DNA of 64,000 nt from Thalassomonas actiniarum (GCF_000948975.2 NZ_CP059735.1:6136603-6200602); one strand, 5' to 3'. Positions 1-12,713 are shown, numbered from the stretch's first letter. Translations and numbers: made by a program. The notes: a model not told the origin generated them from the letters alone.

Positions 1-111
1 GACATACTCAAGTCGTTGTCAGCTTGTTCATCGATAAGCTTTTCCATTCTTCTTGAGTTCTATGTGTCATTGTTAGCTCCGTTCATGAATAACAAAGCTA
101 ACGTACCCAAA

Positions 112-152
112 GTGCTATTCTAAATTAAGGTGTCATTGCCCGGACACTCACG
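112..152. repeat. 41-bp dispersed repeat, copy A
   Basis: This segment recurs at 3445-3485 in the same orientation with two mismatches; the first 30 bases are identical. The two copies bracket the chemoreceptor gene. No transposase is present. It may be the end of a mobile element or a small non-autonomous repeat, but that is inference. Confidence 0.75.
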
Positions 153-392
153 AATATTTTGATAAAACTTAAGGTATGTATAACTTTTGCTCTAAAAAAT
201 GTCCGATTGATGTTGAACAGTACAAATACTAGGCTATAACTAAATTAATTGTGTGACATTCCTTAGTACGGGGCTCGAACGGCAGCCAGATTATTTTTGT
301 GAAAATTTTACTTGCCGATTGCCAAGATAACCGCTGTAAGGCGCTTAGCCCATGCTTTTATCATGTAACAGTCAATAATAAAATCATGAACC

Positions 393-410
393 AATTCCCC
401 GCGGGGAATT
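393..410. promoter_or_regulatory. 18-bp perfect palindrome upstream of the chemoreceptor
   Basis: AATTCCCCGCGGGGAATT is its own reverse complement. It lies about 100 bp before the chemoreceptor start and has no T-run, so it is a better operator candidate than a terminator. The binding protein is unknown. Confidence 0.4.
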
Positions 411-512
411 AGCTTAATCTTTAACTGCATTTTTCATACTGATTGGTTAGCTTGTAGAGGCATCATATGTGCCGTTAAGGTATTTTCATTACAATGTCAT
501 GGACAAGAGATC

Positions 513-3266
513 ATGGAGAGATCAATGTTTAAAACAAAAATATCAGTATTCAATAATTTACTAGCCAATATAAAGTTATCTTATAAATTAGGCTTGGCTT
601 TTTTAGCGATATTAGTGCCATTAGCTTTGACGGTATACTTTTTAACATCCTATGCATTGAGCAGCATCAACTTTTCTCAGAAAGAAATTAAAGGTACACA
701 AGTGCTGTTGCCTACTGTGAGGTTGTTAAAAGCAACGGCAATACACAGGGGAACATCCGCAGGGTATTTAAGCGGTAATAAATCAATGGAAGCACTCCTG
801 CCTAAACGGGCTAAAAACGTAGATGATCTCTTTTCTCAAGTTATTGGTGCGGTGAAAGAGAATCAGGCTATCGATGAAGATGGCGCATTCAATTCAGAAT
901 ATAATGCCCTGCTTCAGCAGTGGGAGAGCCTTAAGGCTGAAAACACCAGCCTGACAGCGGCCGAGTCCGTTAAGAAACATAATGCCATTATCGATAGCTT
1001 TATTGGCTTAATAGTGCGTGTGTCAGATGCATCCAACCTGACTTTAGATCCTGAAACAGATACCTATTACTTATACAAGATAGTGGCTATCGACGTCCCC
1101 CATTTGACCAACAATCTAGGAATCGCCCGGGCTGTTGGCAGCTCGGCCCTGACACAGGGAAAATTAGGGAGTGCCGCGCATGATAACTTATTTGTCCGCA
1201 ATGTTAATGTCGAAGCAAGGCTAAACAATATCATAGATGCCAAAACCGCTATTTTTAAGGCTAATGAAAGCTTGAGGTCAACATTAGCGCCCCAGTTTGA
1301 AGCCCAGGAAAAAGCCGTGAATGCTGCTTTAGCCTTAATTAAAAATGAGGTGTTGGAAGCACAAAGATTAAACTTTTCAGCAAATACCTACTTTGATGAC
1401 ATAACTAAAACGATCAACCTGGTTGTACAATTAAGCACAGGTGCATCCGAAAATCTTATTCGTCTGTTAGAGGAGAGAATAGATAACGAAAAGGGAGCCC
1501 TTTCCAGTAAATTGCTATTTATCGTTGCCTTTGTCATTTTAGGTCTGTTTTTAGCCTATATGATCATGACTTACTCTGTTCGCTCGTTACAAGATACCAT
1601 CCAGATATTTGATAAAATAGGTAAGGGACATCTGGATAACGATATAGCAAACAATAATAAAGATGAGTTTGGCATGTTATTTAATGCACTAAATGGCATG
1701 CAAACGACATTAAAAAATAAGGATGCTGAAGTCGGCCGTATGATTTCAACTATCCAGGGTATGTCGAGTAATCTTATGATGGCTGATACCGAGGGGGTCA
1801 TTAATTACTTAAATCCCAGTATGATTGAAGTCTTAAACAAGCGAAAAAGCGCTATACAAGAGGTTTTTCCTGATTTCTCTGTTGACAATATTATCGGTAC
1901 GAATCTCGATAGTTTTCATAAAAACCCTGCCCACCAGCGTCACTTGTTAAGACCTGATAATCTACCTTATGCAGCTAATATCAAACTAGGTGAATTAAGC
2001 TTTGAACTGAAAGTTGTCGCACTTTTTGATGCTAATAAGCAGCACTTAGGTTTGGCTGTTGAATGGATTGATACGACCGATGCTGTTAATGCCCAGGAGC
2101 AAATCGCCACATTAATTGAAAAAGCTTCAAGAGGAGATTTAACCGAACGCATAGAGGCCGATCAGTTTGAGGGCTTTATGTTAACCTTAGGCAATAATAT
2201 CAACAGCATGTTAGACACTATTGTGGAACCTATCACCAGCTGTCAGAAAATTCTTCAAGAAATGGCTTCCGGAAATTTATCCCAAAACATGGAAGGAAAG
2301 TATCAGGGAGCATTCGCTAAGTTGCAGTCATCAATTAACAGCAGTATTAACAACATCCGTAAGATGGTTGATGAAATACGAGGGGCATCGAATAATGTGT
2401 TTACCTCTTCGCGTGAAATTGCCTCAGGGAACAATGAATTAAGCCATCGTACCGAGTCGCAGGCTTCTTCTTTGGAAGAAACCGCTTCTGCTATGGAACA
2501 ATTAACCAGTACCGTACAGCAAAATGCCGAAAACAGTTCTGAAGTTAACCGCTTGTCAAGCGAAGTTATGCAAAGTGCCTCCAATGGAGGCAAAGTAGTA
2601 GAAAGTGCGATTACGGCCATGAAAGGCATTAATAAATCCAGTAGCGAAATTGCAGATATTATAGGGGTAATAGATGAAATAGCTTTCCAGACAAACCTAT
2701 TGGCGCTTAATGCTGCCGTAGAAGCAGCCCGGGCTGGCGAGCAAGGCCGTGGTTTTGCTGTGGTTGCTGCTGAAGTTCGTAGTCTGGCACAGCGTTCGGC
2801 TGCCGCAGCCAAAGATATTAAAGGGCTGATAAATGATAGTGTTGAAGCGGTAGGTCAGGGCTCTAAATATGTGAATGATACGGGAACGACATTTAATGAG
2901 TTAGTTGCAGCTATTGAAAAGGTTAGTTTGATGATTCGTGATATCGAAGCCGCCGGAAAAGAGCAAGCTGCCGGTATTAGTGAAGTCAGCGCTGCAGTGA
3001 GCCAGATGGATGAAATGACCCAGCAAAATGCGGCATTGGTTGAAGAAGCCGCAGCTTCCAGTAAAGCAATGGAAGAGCAAGCAGAAATATTAATGGAGCA
3101 GGTCAATTTCTTTAATTATGATGGCAACAATGAATCTTCATCGCTAACCAAAATACTGGGGAGTAATGCGGAGTCTGATGAACAAGGAACTGAGGTCATC
3201 ACCCCCCGAACTAAAAAGCTTGTTAATTCTATTACCCACCCGGATGCGGAGTGGGAAGAATTTTGA
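513..3266 (+). CDS. Methyl-accepting chemotaxis protein with NIT-like sensor
   Basis: This is a membrane chemoreceptor that would signal to CheA/CheW. The 917-aa protein has a first membrane helix at about 28-50 and a periplasmic helical region with an RGTSAGYL segment resembling nitrate/nitrite-sensing (NIT) domains. A second membrane helix (about 333-355) and a HAMP domain follow. A PAS-like stretch (about 415-520) and a further HAMP-like linker precede a full MCP signalling domain, whose hairpin tip reads [20 protein letters not shown]. The C-terminus is EWEEF, matching the xWxxF pentapeptide that tethers CheR/CheB, so it is probably a methylated, adaptation-competent receptor. An internal ATG at 525 has a nearby GGAGAG and may be the real start. 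No other chemotaxis gene is in the window. The ligand is unknown. Confidence 0.93.
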   Translation: MERSMFKTKISVFNNLLANIKLSYKLGLAFLAILVPLALTVYFLTSYALSSINFSQKEIKGTQVLLPTVRLLKATAIHRGTSAGYLSGNKSMEALLPKRAKNVDDLFSQVIGAVKENQAIDEDGAFNSEYNALLQQWESLKAENTSLTAAESVKKHNAIIDSFIGLIVRVSDASNLTLDPETDTYYLYKIVAIDVPHLTNNLGIARAVGSSALTQGKLGSAAHDNLFVRNVNVEARLNNIIDAKTAIFKANESLRSTLAPQFEAQEKAVNAALALIKNEVLEAQRLNFSANTYFDDITKTINLVVQLSTGASENLIRLLEERIDNEKGALSSKLLFIVAFVILGLFLAYMIMTYSVRSLQDTIQIFDKIGKGHLDNDIANNNKDEFGMLFNALNGMQTTLKNKDAEVGRMISTIQGMSSNLMMADTEGVINYLNPSMIEVLNKRKSAIQEVFPDFSVDNIIGTNLDSFHKNPAHQRHLLRPDNLPYAANIKLGELSFELKVVALFDANKQHLGLAVEWIDTTDAVNAQEQIATLIEKASRGDLTERIEADQFEGFMLTLGNNINSMLDTIVEPITSCQKILQEMASGNLSQNMEGKYQGAFAKLQSSINSSINNIRKMVDEIRGASNNVFTSSREIASGNNELSHRTESQASSLEETASAMEQLTSTVQQNAENSSEVNRLSSEVMQSASNGGKVVESAITAMKGINKSSSEIADIIGVIDEIAFQTNLLALNAAVEAARAGEQGRGFAVVAAEVRSLAQRSAAAAKDIKGLINDSVEAVGQGSKYVNDTGTTFNELVAAIEKVSLMIRDIEAAGKEQAAGISEVSAAVSQMDEMTQQNAALVEEAAASSKAMEEQAEILMEQVNFFNYDGNNESSSLTKILGSNAESDEQGTEVITPRTKKLVNSITHPDAEWEEF

Positions 3267-3377
3267 TTCATCAAAGTCCCATAGCTGCTTATAAATGCTT
3301 GGGCAAGACAAATGAGGTTTCGAAGTCATACATTAGATTACTGCTATCGTTATAAAATTGGTGTTAACTTTTAGAGG

Positions 3378-3416
3378 AAAGCCCGGTTAATTGCAGTGAC
3401 CGGGCTTTTTGTTTTT
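3378..3416 (+). terminator. Rho-independent terminator of the chemoreceptor gene
   Basis: An AAGCCCGG/CCGGGCTT stem is followed by a T-rich run on the plus strand, about 110 bp after the chemoreceptor stop. Confidence 0.85.
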
Positions 3417-3444
3417 CCGGCATGTTGTTCAATAAAATATACAG

Positions 3445-3485
3445 GTGCTATTCTAAATTAAGGTGTCATTGCCCAGACGCTCACG
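3445..3485. repeat. 41-bp dispersed repeat, copy B
   Basis: Direct repeat of 112-152 (39 of 41 positions identical). It abuts, and appears to truncate, the outermost copy of the tandem tuf-terminator array. Confidence 0.75.
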
Positions 3486-3829
3486 GTAAGAGCGATACAA
3501 CACCACCACCTCTAAATACCAGGCAATAAAAAAGGCCGCTTACGCGACCTTTTTCTGGTTTAGCTGTTACTCTAAAGCACCGATATTAGTCGATGCCTTT
3601 CTTTAGGTAAAAGCGATACAACACCGCCCCCACTAACATACCAGGCAATAAAAAAGGCCGCTTACGCGACCTTTTTCTGGTTTAGCTGTTACTCTGAAGC
3701 ACCGATATTAGTCGATGCCTTTCTTTAGGGAAAAGCGATACAACACCGCCTCCCACTAACATACCAGGCAATAAAAAAGGCCGCTTACGCGACCTTTTTC
3801 TGGTTTAGATGTTTATCTAAATCTCGATA
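3486..3829. repeat. Tandem array: three copies of tuf 3' end plus terminator
   Basis: A unit of about 122-123 bp is repeated downstream of tufA; the GGCCGC of the hairpin falls at 3534, 3656 and 3779. Each unit holds a terminator hairpin (AAAAAGGTCGC, GTAA loop, GCGGCCTTTTT on the minus strand). The two outer units also carry a degenerate copy of the last tuf codons, recognisable as GATATTAGTCGATG and GATACAACACC. It looks like tandem duplication of the tuf 3' end. The tufB copy has a single hairpin. Confidence 0.85.
3770..3803 (-). terminator. Terminator of the str operon (proximal of three)
   Basis: The hairpin AAAAAGGTCGC/GCGGCCTTTTT has a 4-nt loop and lies about 30 bp after the tufA stop. 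Two near-identical hairpins follow at about 3525-3557 and 3647-3680. Confidence 0.85.
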
Positions 3830-5014
3830 TTAATCGATGATTTTAGATACAACACCAGCACCTACAGTACGACCACCTTCACGGATAGCGAAGCGTAAAC
3901 CTTCGTCCATCGCAACCGGGTTGATAAGCTCAACAACAAACTTAAGGTTGTCGCCTGGCATTACCATTTCTACACCTTCAGGAAGCTCTACAGCACCTGT
4001 GATGTCAGTTGTACGGAAGTAGAACTGTGGACGGTAGCCTTTGAAGAATGGCGTGTGACGACCACCTTCATCTTTGCTCAGTACGTATACTTCTGATTCG
4101 AACTTAGTGTGAGGAGTGATTGAACCAGGCTCGGCCAGTACTTGACCACGTTCAACGTCTTCACGCTTAAGACCACGAAGAAGGATACCACAGTTTTCAC
4201 CGGCACGGCCTTCGTCAAGCAGCTTACGGAACATTTCAACACCAGTACAAGTACTGGTTTGAGTTTCACGGATACCAACTACTTCTACTGCATCACCTAC
4301 TTTGATGATACCACGCTCAACACGACCGGTTACAACTGTACCACGACCTGAGATTGAGAAAACGTCTTCGATAGGCATGATGAATGCACCGTCGATAGCA
4401 CGCTCTGGCTCTGGAATGTAAGAATCTAAAGCGTCAGCAAGCTCAAGTACTTTCGCTTCCCAGTTAGCTTCGCCGTTAAGGGCACCTAAAGCTGAACCTT
4501 GGATTACTGGCAAGTCATCACCTGGGAATTCGTATTCGCTAAGAAGTTCACGAACTTCCATTTCTACTAGCTCAAGAAGCTCTTCGTCATCAACCATGTC
4601 ACATTTGTTCATGAATACGATGATGAAAGGTACACCAACCTGACGAGATAACAGGATGTGCTCACGAGTTTGTGGCATAGGACCGTCTGTAGCAGCAACT
4701 ACTAAGATCGCGCCGTCCATTTGAGCAGCACCGGTGATCATGTTTTTGATGTAATCGGCGTGACCAGGACAGTCTACGTGTGCGTAGTGACGAGTCTCTG
4801 TATCGTATTCGATGTGAGAAGTGTTGATAGTAATACCACGCTCACGCTCTTCTGGTGCGTTATCGATTTGTGCGAAATCTTTAACTTCACCACCGTGAGT
4901 TTTAGTTAATACAGCAGAGATAGCAGCTGTTAAAGTAGTTTTACCGTGGTCAACGTGTCCGATAGTACCAACGTTTACGTGCGGTTTCGAACGTTCAAAT
5001 TTTTCTTTAGCCAT
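3830..5014 (-). CDS. tufA: Elongation factor Tu (str operon copy)
   Basis: The EF-Tu GTPase brings aminoacyl-tRNA to the ribosomal A site. The 394-aa protein has the P-loop GHVDHGKT near residue 19, DCPGH (G3), NKCD (G4) and the C-terminal beta-barrel domains. It is the last gene of rpsL-rpsG-fusA-tufA, 58 bp after fusA. The protein is identical to that of the second copy at 22753-23937, and the genes differ only at scattered synonymous sites, which suggests gene conversion. It is named tufA because it follows fusA, as in E. coli. Confidence 0.99.
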   Translation of the reverse strand: MAKEKFERSKPHVNVGTIGHVDHGKTTLTAAISAVLTKTHGGEVKDFAQIDNAPEERERGITINTSHIEYDTETRHYAHVDCPGHADYIKNMITGAAQMDGAILVVAATDGPMPQTREHILLSRQVGVPFIIVFMNKCDMVDDEELLELVEMEVRELLSEYEFPGDDLPVIQGSALGALNGEANWEAKVLELADALDSYIPEPERAIDGAFIMPIEDVFSISGRGTVVTGRVERGIIKVGDAVEVVGIRETQTSTCTGVEMFRKLLDEGRAGENCGILLRGLKREDVERGQVLAEPGSITPHTKFESEVYVLSKDEGGRHTPFFKGYRPQFYFRTTDITGAVELPEGVEMVMPGDNLKFVVELINPVAMDEGLRFAIREGGRTVGAGVVSKIID

Positions 5015-5072
5015 TTTTCAATTACCTTAAAGTTTATTAAAAGCCCGGCCATAAGACCGAGCCAGACTTTCA

Positions 5073-7178
5073 TTAAGCCTTACGAGATTCCGTAATAGTG
5101 TCGGCAACATTCTTAGGCGCTTCATTATATTGTTGAAACTCCATTGAATAAGAGGCACGACCTTGGGTTGCACTACGTAAGTCAGTAGCATAACCAAACA
5201 TCTCAGATAGTGGTACCAGGGCATTCACTATCTTCAAGCCAGCAGGACCTTCGTCCATGCCATCGATCATCCCGCGGCGACGGTTTAAATCGCCCACGAC
5301 ATCACCCATGTTTGCTTCCGGCGTAGTCACTTCCACCTTCATCATCGGCTCAAGAATAACCGGCGACGCTTCGAGCGCACCTTTCCTGAAGCCCATAGCG
5401 GCGGCGACTTTAAACGCCATTTCGTTTGAGTCAACGTCATGAAAAGAGCCATCGTAAAGGGTGACTTTAACGTCTAACATAGGGTAGCCGGCTAAAACAC
5501 CGCTATCCATTTGCTCTCTACAGCCCTTTTCAACTGCCGGGATGTATTCCTTAGGAACCACACCGCCAACAATTTCGTTAACAAATTCAAAACCTTCCCC
5601 TTCGGGTAAAGGTTCCATTTTCAACCAAACATGACCAAATTGACCACGACCACCTGATTGACGAACAAATTTTCCTTCAACTTCAACCGTAGAGCGAATG
5701 GTTTCGCGATAGGCCACTTGTGGCTTACCAACGTTACAATCCACGCTAAATTCACGCTTCATACGGTCAACTAAGATATCTAAGTGTAATTCACCCATAC
5801 CAGAGATGATGGTTTGACCCGTTTCCTCGTCTGATTCGACGCGGAAAGACGGATCTTCTGCAGCCAGCTTACCTAAAGCTATACCCATTTTTTCCTGGTC
5901 AGCTTTGGTTTTTGGCTCAACCGCTACCGAAATAACCGGCTCAGGGAACTCCATGCGTTCTAGCGTGATGACATGATTGGCATCACATAAGGTATCACCC
6001 GTGGTTACGTCTTTAAGACCGATAGCCGCGGCAATATCTCCTGCACGAACTTCTTTTATTTCCTGACGATCATTGGCATGCATTTGCACGATACGACCAA
6101 AACGCTCTTTCTTGGCTTTCACCGGGTTGTAAACACTGTCACCAGAGTTAACCACACCGGAATAAACCCGGAAGAAGGTTAAGGTACCGACAAACGGGTC
6201 CGTCGCGATTTTAAACGCTAATGCGGCAAATGGCGCACTATCGTCGGCTTCACGCGTTCCTTCGGTTTCGTCTTTGTCATCGTTAATACCCGTAATCGCT
6301 TCAACTTCCGTCGGCGAAGGCATATATTCGATAACAGCATCAAGTACCGCCTGAACCCCTTTGTTCTTAAAGGCCGAGCCACAAGAGCAAAGGATGATTT
6401 CATTGTTTAGGGTACGAGTACGTAATGCAGCTTTAATTTCTGCTTCGGACAAGTCACCTTCTTCAAGGTACTTATCCATTAATTCTTCAGATGCTTCTGC
6501 CGCTTCAGAAACAAGATTTTCCCGCCATTCGTCGGCCAAATCCTGCATATCCGCCGGAATGTCTTCATAAGTAAAGGTCATGCCCTGGTCACTTTCGTTC
6601 CAGTTAATGGCTTTCATTTTTACTAAGTCAACAATACCGCGGAACTCATCTTCTGCGCCGATGGCAAGTTGCATCGGAACCGCGTTAGCACCTAAACGAG
6701 AACCTAGTTGTTCAACAACCGATAAAAAGTCCGCGCCTGCGCGGTCCATTTTATTAACAAAAACCATGCGTGGTACGGAGTATTTCTCCATTTGACGCCA
6801 TACGGTTTCTGTTTGCGGCTGAACACCAGAAGAAGCACACAGTACCAATACCGCACCGTCAAGCACACGCAATGAACGCTCTACTTCAATAGTAAAGTCA
6901 ACGTGACCCGGGGTGTCGATGATATTGATGCGGTGATCTTCAAATTGGGCATCCATACCTTTCCAGAAACAAGTAGTGGCCGCCGAGGTAATAGTAATCC
7001 CCCGCTCCTGCTCTTGCTCCATCCAGTCCATGGTGGCGGCGCCATCATGAACCTCACCGATCTTATGAGAAAGACCCGTGTAGAAAAGTACCCGCTCTGT
7101 TGTTGTCGTTTTACCGGCATCTACATGAGCACAAATACCAATATTACGGTAGCGCTCAATAGGCGTTGTACGAGCCAC
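5073..7178 (-). CDS. fusA: Elongation factor G
   Basis: The EF-G GTPase catalyses ribosomal translocation and, with RRF, recycling. The protein begins [22 protein letters not shown] after the initiator and contains DTPGH, NKMD and the later EF-G domains. I chose the GTG at 7178 (701 aa): it has an AAGAGGA Shine-Dalgarno 9 nt upstream and gives the family N-terminus. The ATG at 7205 lies upstream of that ribosome binding site and would add nine residues not seen in the family. It sits between rpsG and tufA in the str operon. Confidence 0.97.
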   Translation of the reverse strand: MARTTPIERYRNIGICAHVDAGKTTTTERVLFYTGLSHKIGEVHDGAATMDWMEQEQERGITITSAATTCFWKGMDAQFEDHRINIIDTPGHVDFTIEVERSLRVLDGAVLVLCASSGVQPQTETVWRQMEKYSVPRMVFVNKMDRAGADFLSVVEQLGSRLGANAVPMQLAIGAEDEFRGIVDLVKMKAINWNESDQGMTFTYEDIPADMQDLADEWRENLVSEAAEASEELMDKYLEEGDLSEAEIKAALRTRTLNNEIILCSCGSAFKNKGVQAVLDAVIEYMPSPTEVEAITGINDDKDETEGTREADDSAPFAALAFKIATDPFVGTLTFFRVYSGVVNSGDSVYNPVKAKKERFGRIVQMHANDRQEIKEVRAGDIAAAIGLKDVTTGDTLCDANHVITLERMEFPEPVISVAVEPKTKADQEKMGIALGKLAAEDPSFRVESDEETGQTIISGMGELHLDILVDRMKREFSVDCNVGKPQVAYRETIRSTVEVEGKFVRQSGGRGQFGHVWLKMEPLPEGEGFEFVNEIVGGVVPKEYIPAVEKGCREQMDSGVLAGYPMLDVKVTLYDGSFHDVDSNEMAFKVAAAMGFRKGALEASPVILEPMMKVEVTTPEANMGDVVGDLNRRRGMIDGMDEGPAGLKIVNALVPLSEMFGYATDLRSATQGRASYSMEFQQYNEAPKNVADTITESRKA

Positions 7179-7279
7179 AATTATATCCTCTTGCCGGGAA
7201 GTCATTTCCCGAACGATAAATTTGCGTCGCTATCAGCTTAAACAAGCCAATAACGACACCAGTCCACTTACTACTGTGC

Positions 7280-7750
7280 TTACCAGCGGTAGTGAGCGAA
7301 CGCTTTGTTTGCTTCAGCCATACGGTGAACGTCTTCACGCTTCTTAACCGCTGAGCCTTTGTTGTCAGACGCATCTAACATTTCGTTAGCAAGGCGCTGA
7401 GCCATCGATTTTTCACCACGTTTACGAGCTGCATCAACTAACCAACGCATGGCTAGTGCATTACGACGCACTGGACGTACTTCAACCGGAACCTGATAAG
7501 TAGAACCACCAACACGGCGAGATTTTACTTCCACCTGTGGACGGATGTTATCAAGAGCAGTTTCGAACAAGTCTAAATGCTCTTTGTCAGATTTTTCGGC
7601 TAAGATGTCTAATGCACCGTAAACGATTTTTTCTGCAGTAGATTTTTTACCATCAACCATAAGGATGTTGATGAATTTTGCTAAAAGTTCATTATGGAAC
7701 TTAGGATCTGGCAATATTTTACGTTGCCCTACGACGCGTCTTCTTGGCAT
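7280..7750 (-). CDS. rpsG: 30S ribosomal protein S7
   Basis: S7 nucleates assembly of the 30S head and contacts tRNA at the E site. The 156-aa protein has the typical start [16 protein letters not shown] and the conserved [14 protein letters not shown] segment. It lies 75 bp after rpsL and 101 bp before fusA. In E. coli S7 represses the str operon through the rpsL-rpsG intercistronic RNA; whether that element exists here was not established. Confidence 0.98.
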   Translation of the reverse strand: MPRRRVVGQRKILPDPKFHNELLAKFINILMVDGKKSTAEKIVYGALDILAEKSDKEHLDLFETALDNIRPQVEVKSRRVGGSTYQVPVEVRPVRRNALAMRWLVDAARKRGEKSMAQRLANEMLDASDNKGSAVKKREDVHRMAEANKAFAHYRW

Positions 7751-7825
7751 CTTAATTCTCCGTATAATTCAGGATTAACCCAAAATTGTTAAATATGTTA
7801 ATTTGGCCTTACTTCACGGAAACCG

Positions 7826-8242
<417 letters not shown>

Positions 8243-8273
8243 TTACTATTTTACGCGCTTATAAACGTGAAAA

Positions 8274-8322
8274 CCGCGACCCTGGATTCTAAGTACATAA
8301 GGTACAGAATATAGGGTCGCGG
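8274..8322 (-). terminator. Long hairpin between rpoC and rpsL
   Basis: A 10-bp outer stem CCGCGACCCT/AGGGTCGCGG has a partly paired interior. On the minus strand it is followed by TTTT. It probably terminates or attenuates rpoBC transcription ahead of the str operon. Confidence 0.6.
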
Positions 8323-8395
8323 AATTCTAATGGTCAAGCTTTAACCTGTCAAGTCCGACAGGCTAGAACTTACATTATTTAGCAAGAAAATTGCA

Positions 8396-11300
8396 TTAAT
8401 CTTCTGCTTCCGGGTTTAATCCGGCATTTAACGCATCGGTTAACGCTTTTTCAGCTTCATCGGCTGATACCGTTACCTCTACTTCCGGCTCAAGAGTGCG
8501 CTTGCGTGCACGCTCCTGGTGGTAAGAGTAACCGGTACCCGCAGGGATCAAACGACCAACGATAACGTTTTCTTTCAGGCCACGTAAACCGTCTTTCTTA
8601 CCGGCAACAGCTGCTTCGGTAAGTACACGGGTGGTTTCCTGGAACGACGCTGCTGAAATGAAGGATTCGGTAGACAAGGAAGCCTTGGTAATACCCATCA
8701 TCTGCATTTCGTATTCGGCCGGCACTTTGCCTTGCGCTTCAAGCTCACGGTTTGCGATATTCACGCGCGCCACTTCAACCTGCTCGCCTTTAAGGAATTC
8801 GCTGTCACCGCTGTCTAAGATTTCACACTTACGGATCATCTGACGGACAATAACTTCGATGTGCTTATCGTTAATTTTTACACCCTGCAGACGGTAAACG
8901 TCCTGGACTTCGTTAACGATATAGTTAGCAACAGGTGCTACACCACGCAGGCGTAAGATGTCATGCGGCGACTCTGGACCGTCGGCAATAACTTCACCTT
9001 TTTGCACAGATTCACCTTCGAACACGTTCAGCTGACGCCATTTCGGGATCATCTCTTCATACACTTCACCGCTAGGCTGAGTGATTAACAGACGACGCTT
9101 ACCTTTGGTTTCTTTACCGAAACCGATAATACCGGTTTTCTCAGCAAGAATCGCAGGCTCTTTCGGCTTACGGGCTTCGAACAGGTCGGCAACACGCGGC
9201 AAACCACCGGTGATATCACGGGTCTTCGAGCTTTCCTGTGGAATACGGGCCAGGGCATCACCGATGTTAACCTCTGCACCATCTTCCAGGTTAACAATCG
9301 CGTTACCCGGCAAGAAGTATTGTGCTGGAATTTCGGTACCGGCGATATTGACGTCGTTACCTTTCATATCAACCAGTTTCACCATAGGACGCAGTTCTTT
9401 ACCTGCCGAGCTACGCTGACCGGCATCGGTTACTACGATGCTGGATAAACCGGTTAATTCATCGGTTTCACGGGTCATGGTCAAGCCGTCGATCAAATCG
9501 ACAAATTTGATCTTACCCGCTACCTCGGTGATGATTGGGTGAGTATGCGGATCCCAGTTAGCCACGGTTTCACCGGCTTCGATGCTTTCACCGTCTTTCT
9601 TGGAAAGTACAGAGCCGTAAGGCACTTTATAACGCTCTTTCTCACGACCTAACTCATCGATCACGGTAAGCTCGGATGAACGAGAAGTAATAACGATATT
9701 ACCTTCTGAGTTCAAAACAAACTTAGCATTTTGCAGTTTCAGGGTACCGGTGTTTTTCACCTGTACGCTGTTTTCTGCAGAAGCCCTTGATGCCGCACCA
9801 CCGATGTGGAAGGTACGCATGGTCAGCTGTGTACCCGGTTCACCGATGGACTGTGCCGCAACAACACCAACCGCTTCACCCTGGTTGATCATATGACCAC
9901 GGGCCAAATCACGGCCGTAACAGTGAGAACAGATACCGAAGTCGGTTTCACAGGTAATGATAGAACGTACCTTGATCTGATCCACTGAGTTATCTTCGAT
10001 AACGTCACACAGGTGCTCATCGATAAGGGTGTTACGCGGTAACAATACTTCTTCGGTACCCGGGATCAATACGTCATCGGCAACCACACGACCAAGCACA
10101 CGTTCACGTAATGGTTCTACAACGTCACCACCTTCAATCAATGGCGTCATTAATAAGCCGTCTTCGGTGCCACAGTCATGTTCGGTCACAACCAAATCCT
10201 GAGCAACATCAACCAGACGACGGGTCAGGTAACCGGAGTTAGCCGTTTTCAGTGCGGTATCCGCCAAACCTTTACGAGCACCGTGAGTTGAGATGAAGTA
10301 CTGAAGTACGTTCAGACCTTCACGGAAGTTAGCGGTGATCGGCGTTTCGATGATGGAGCCATCCGGCTTAGCCATCAGACCACGCATACCGGCCAGCTGA
10401 CGGATCTGAGCGGCACTACCACGAGCACCGGAGTCAGCCATCATAAAGATGGAGTTGAAAGAGTCTTGCTCTTCATCTTCACCGTGACGGTTAACAATGG
10501 TTTCTTTCGATAAGTTATCCATCATCGCTTTCGAAACTTTTTCGTTAGCAGATGACCAGATATCGATGACTTTGTTGTATTTCTCACCGGCGGTTACCAG
10601 ACCTTGGTCGAACTGTTCCTGAATTTCAGCAACTTCTTCTTCCGCACTCTCGATAATGGTGTACTTGGCATCCGGGATAACCATATCATCGATACCAACA
10701 GAAGCACCGGCGATCATCGCGTAGTGGAAACCTGTGTACATGATGTGGTCGGCAAAGATAACCGTTTCTTTCAAACCAAGGTTACGGTAACAATGGTTGA
10801 TTAAACGGGAAATCGGCTTTTTACCCAGCGGCTGGTCGATCAGCTCATAAGGGATGCCGTCAGGACATACCTGCCATAAGATGGCACGACCGATAGTGGT
10901 ATCACGCAGGGATACTTGCGGCACCAGGTTGCCTTCGGCGTCTTTTACATGCTCGGTGATACGGATTTTCACACGGGCGTGCAGTTCGGCAACACCGGTG
11001 CGATAAGCTTTTTCCGCTTCCTTGGTATTGGCAAATACCATGGCTTCACCCTTGCCGTTAACACGGTCACGGGTAAGGTAATAAAGACCTAATACAACGT
11101 CCTGTGAAGGTACGATGATAGGGTCACCGTTAGCAGGTGATAATACGTTGTTGGTAGACATCATTAACGCACGCGCTTCTAATTGCGCTTCAATCGTCAA
11201 TGGTACGTGTACCGCCATTTGGTCACCATCGAAGTCAGCGTTATAAGCCGCACAAACCAATGGATGTAAATGGATAGCTTTACCTTCGATCAGTACCGGC

Positions 11301-12613
11301 TCAAACGCCTGGATACCGAGTCTGTGAAGGGTAGGTGCACGGTTAAGCATCACCGGATGTTCACGGATCACTTCATCAAGTACATCCCAAACTTCCGCGC
11401 CTTCACGCTCTACTAATTTTTTCGCCGCTTTAATGGTGGTCGCTAAACCACGGGCTTCTAATTTACCGTAGATAAACGGCTTGAATAATTCCAAAGCCAT
11501 TTTTTTCGGTAAACCACACTGGTGTAAACGCAGTGTAGGACCAACGGTGATTACAGAACGGCCTGAGTAGTCAACACGCTTACCTAGTAAGTTTTGACGG
11601 AAACGACCTTGCTTACCCTTGATCATGTCGGCAAGCGATTTCAATGGACGCTTGTTAGAACCGGTAATGGCGCGACCGCGACGACCGTTATCTAATAAGG
11701 CATCTACCGATTCCTGCAACATACGTTTTTCGTTACGTACGATGATGTCCGGAGCAACCAGGTCAAGAAGACGCTTCAAACGGTTGTTACGGTTGATGAC
11801 GCGGCGGTAAAGATCGTTCAGATCTGAAGTCGCGAAACGGCCACCGTCCAGAGGTACCAACGGACGTAAATCAGGCGGAAGAATCGGTAATACCGATAAG
11901 ATCATCCACTCAGGCTTGTTGCCGGACTGGGCGAAAGCTTCCATCAGCTTCAAACGCTTAGTGATCTTCTTACGCTTGGTTTCACTGCCGATTTCCGGTA
12001 ATTCTTCACGCATCTGCGCGACTTCACCGTCTAAATCGATTTGTTGCAGTAAAGCAAGAACGGCTTCGGCACCCATTTTGGCGTCGAACTCGTCACCGTG
12101 CTCTTCCAGGGCGTCAAGGTATTCTTCTTCCGTTAGGATCTGGCTCTTCTCTAATGTTGTCATACCAGGCTCGGTTACAACATAAGATTCAAAATAAAGC
12201 ACGCGCTCAATATCACGCAGGGTCATGTCTAATAACAGACCGATACGGGACGGTAATGATTTTAAGAACCAGATGTGGGCAACCGGGCTGGCTAATTCGA
12301 TATGACCCATACGGTCACGACGAACTTTGGTTAAGGTAACCTCAACGCCACATTTTTCACAAATTACACCACGGTGCTTAAGACGCTTATATTTACCACA
12401 AAGACACTCATAGTCTTTTACCGGTCCGAATATACGCGCACAAAATAGGCCGTCACGCTCTGGTTTGAACGTACGGTAGTTAATGGTCTCAGGTTTCTTT
12501 ACTTCACCAAATGACCATGAACGGATCAAATCAGGCGAAGCCAATCCGATGCGAATGCTATCGAATTCTTCTGTTTGATTCTGTTGCTTAAGAAACTTAA
12601 GTAAATCTTTCAC
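8396..12613 (-). CDS. rpoC: RNA polymerase beta' subunit
   Basis: This is the catalytic beta' subunit. The 1405-aa protein has the N-terminal zinc finger (CLCGKY...CEKCG near residues 70-88), the catalytic [12 protein letters not shown] loop that binds the active-site magnesium, the trigger-loop/bridge-helix region and the second zinc site around [13 protein letters not shown]. It follows rpoB by 100 bp. No unusual insertions or truncations were noticed. Confidence 0.99.
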   Translation of the reverse strand: MKDLLKFLKQQNQTEEFDSIRIGLASPDLIRSWSFGEVKKPETINYRTFKPERDGLFCARIFGPVKDYECLCGKYKRLKHRGVICEKCGVEVTLTKVRRDRMGHIELASPVAHIWFLKSLPSRIGLLLDMTLRDIERVLYFESYVVTEPGMTTLEKSQILTEEEYLDALEEHGDEFDAKMGAEAVLALLQQIDLDGEVAQMREELPEIGSETKRKKITKRLKLMEAFAQSGNKPEWMILSVLPILPPDLRPLVPLDGGRFATSDLNDLYRRVINRNNRLKRLLDLVAPDIIVRNEKRMLQESVDALLDNGRRGRAITGSNKRPLKSLADMIKGKQGRFRQNLLGKRVDYSGRSVITVGPTLRLHQCGLPKKMALELFKPFIYGKLEARGLATTIKAAKKLVEREGAEVWDVLDEVIREHPVMLNRAPTLHRLGIQAFEPVLIEGKAIHLHPLVCAAYNADFDGDQMAVHVPLTIEAQLEARALMMSTNNVLSPANGDPIIVPSQDVVLGLYYLTRDRVNGKGEAMVFANTKEAEKAYRTGVAELHARVKIRITEHVKDAEGNLVPQVSLRDTTIGRAILWQVCPDGIPYELIDQPLGKKPISRLINHCYRNLGLKETVIFADHIMYTGFHYAMIAGASVGIDDMVIPDAKYTIIESAEEEVAEIQEQFDQGLVTAGEKYNKVIDIWSSANEKVSKAMMDNLSKETIVNRHGEDEEQDSFNSIFMMADSGARGSAAQIRQLAGMRGLMAKPDGSIIETPITANFREGLNVLQYFISTHGARKGLADTALKTANSGYLTRRLVDVAQDLVVTEHDCGTEDGLLMTPLIEGGDVVEPLRERVLGRVVADDVLIPGTEEVLLPRNTLIDEHLCDVIEDNSVDQIKVRSIITCETDFGICSHCYGRDLARGHMINQGEAVGVVAAQSIGEPGTQLTMRTFHIGGAASRASAENSVQVKNTGTLKLQNAKFVLNSEGNIVITSRSSELTVIDELGREKERYKVPYGSVLSKKDGESIEAGETVANWDPHTHPIITEVAGKIKFVDLIDGLTMTRETDELTGLSSIVVTDAGQRSSAGKELRPMVKLVDMKGNDVNIAGTEIPAQYFLPGNAIVNLEDGAEVNIGDALARIPQESSKTRDITGGLPRVADLFEARKPKEPAILAEKTGIIGFGKETKGKRRLLITQPSGEVYEEMIPKWRQLNVFEGESVQKGEVIADGPESPHDILRLRGVAPVANYIVNEVQDVYRLQGVKINDKHIEVIVRQMIRKCEILDSGDSEFLKGEQVEVARVNIANRELEAQGKVPAEYEMQMMGITKASLSTESFISAASFQETTRVLTEAAVAGKKDGLRGLKENVIVGRLIPAGTGYSYHQERARKRTLEPEVEVTVSADEAEKALTDALNAGLNPEAED

Positions 12614-12713
12614 ACTCTATCTCCTGTCGGAGTTAAATACGGGAGAGAGCAGTGCTCTCTCCATGTACTGATTTTCGCAATTAGGTCTGCAATACAGTTA
12701 TAGTTGACCCGGC

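Larger units (their letters stand above)
1..512. other. Gene-free stretch upstream of the chemoreceptor
   Basis: No convincing gene is seen. It holds repeat copy A (112-152), a 7-bp inverted repeat at 72-78/96-102, and an 18-bp perfect palindrome at 393-410. No clear sigma-28 flagellar-type promoter could be recognised. Confidence 0.6.

Noticed and set aside
2303..2812. 169-aa minus-strand frame inside the chemoreceptor gene
   Set aside because: It mirrors the conserved MCP signalling domain in the opposite strand, has Ser/Ala low-complexity composition, no ribosome binding site and no recognisable motif.
3486..3829. CRISPR-like array
   Set aside because: The repeats are about 122 bp with no spacers and are tuf-terminator duplications. 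No CRISPR array or cas gene was seen in the window.
7179..7205. ATG start for fusA at 7205
   Set aside because: It lies upstream of the Shine-Dalgarno that serves the GTG at 7178 and adds residues not found in EF-G proteins.
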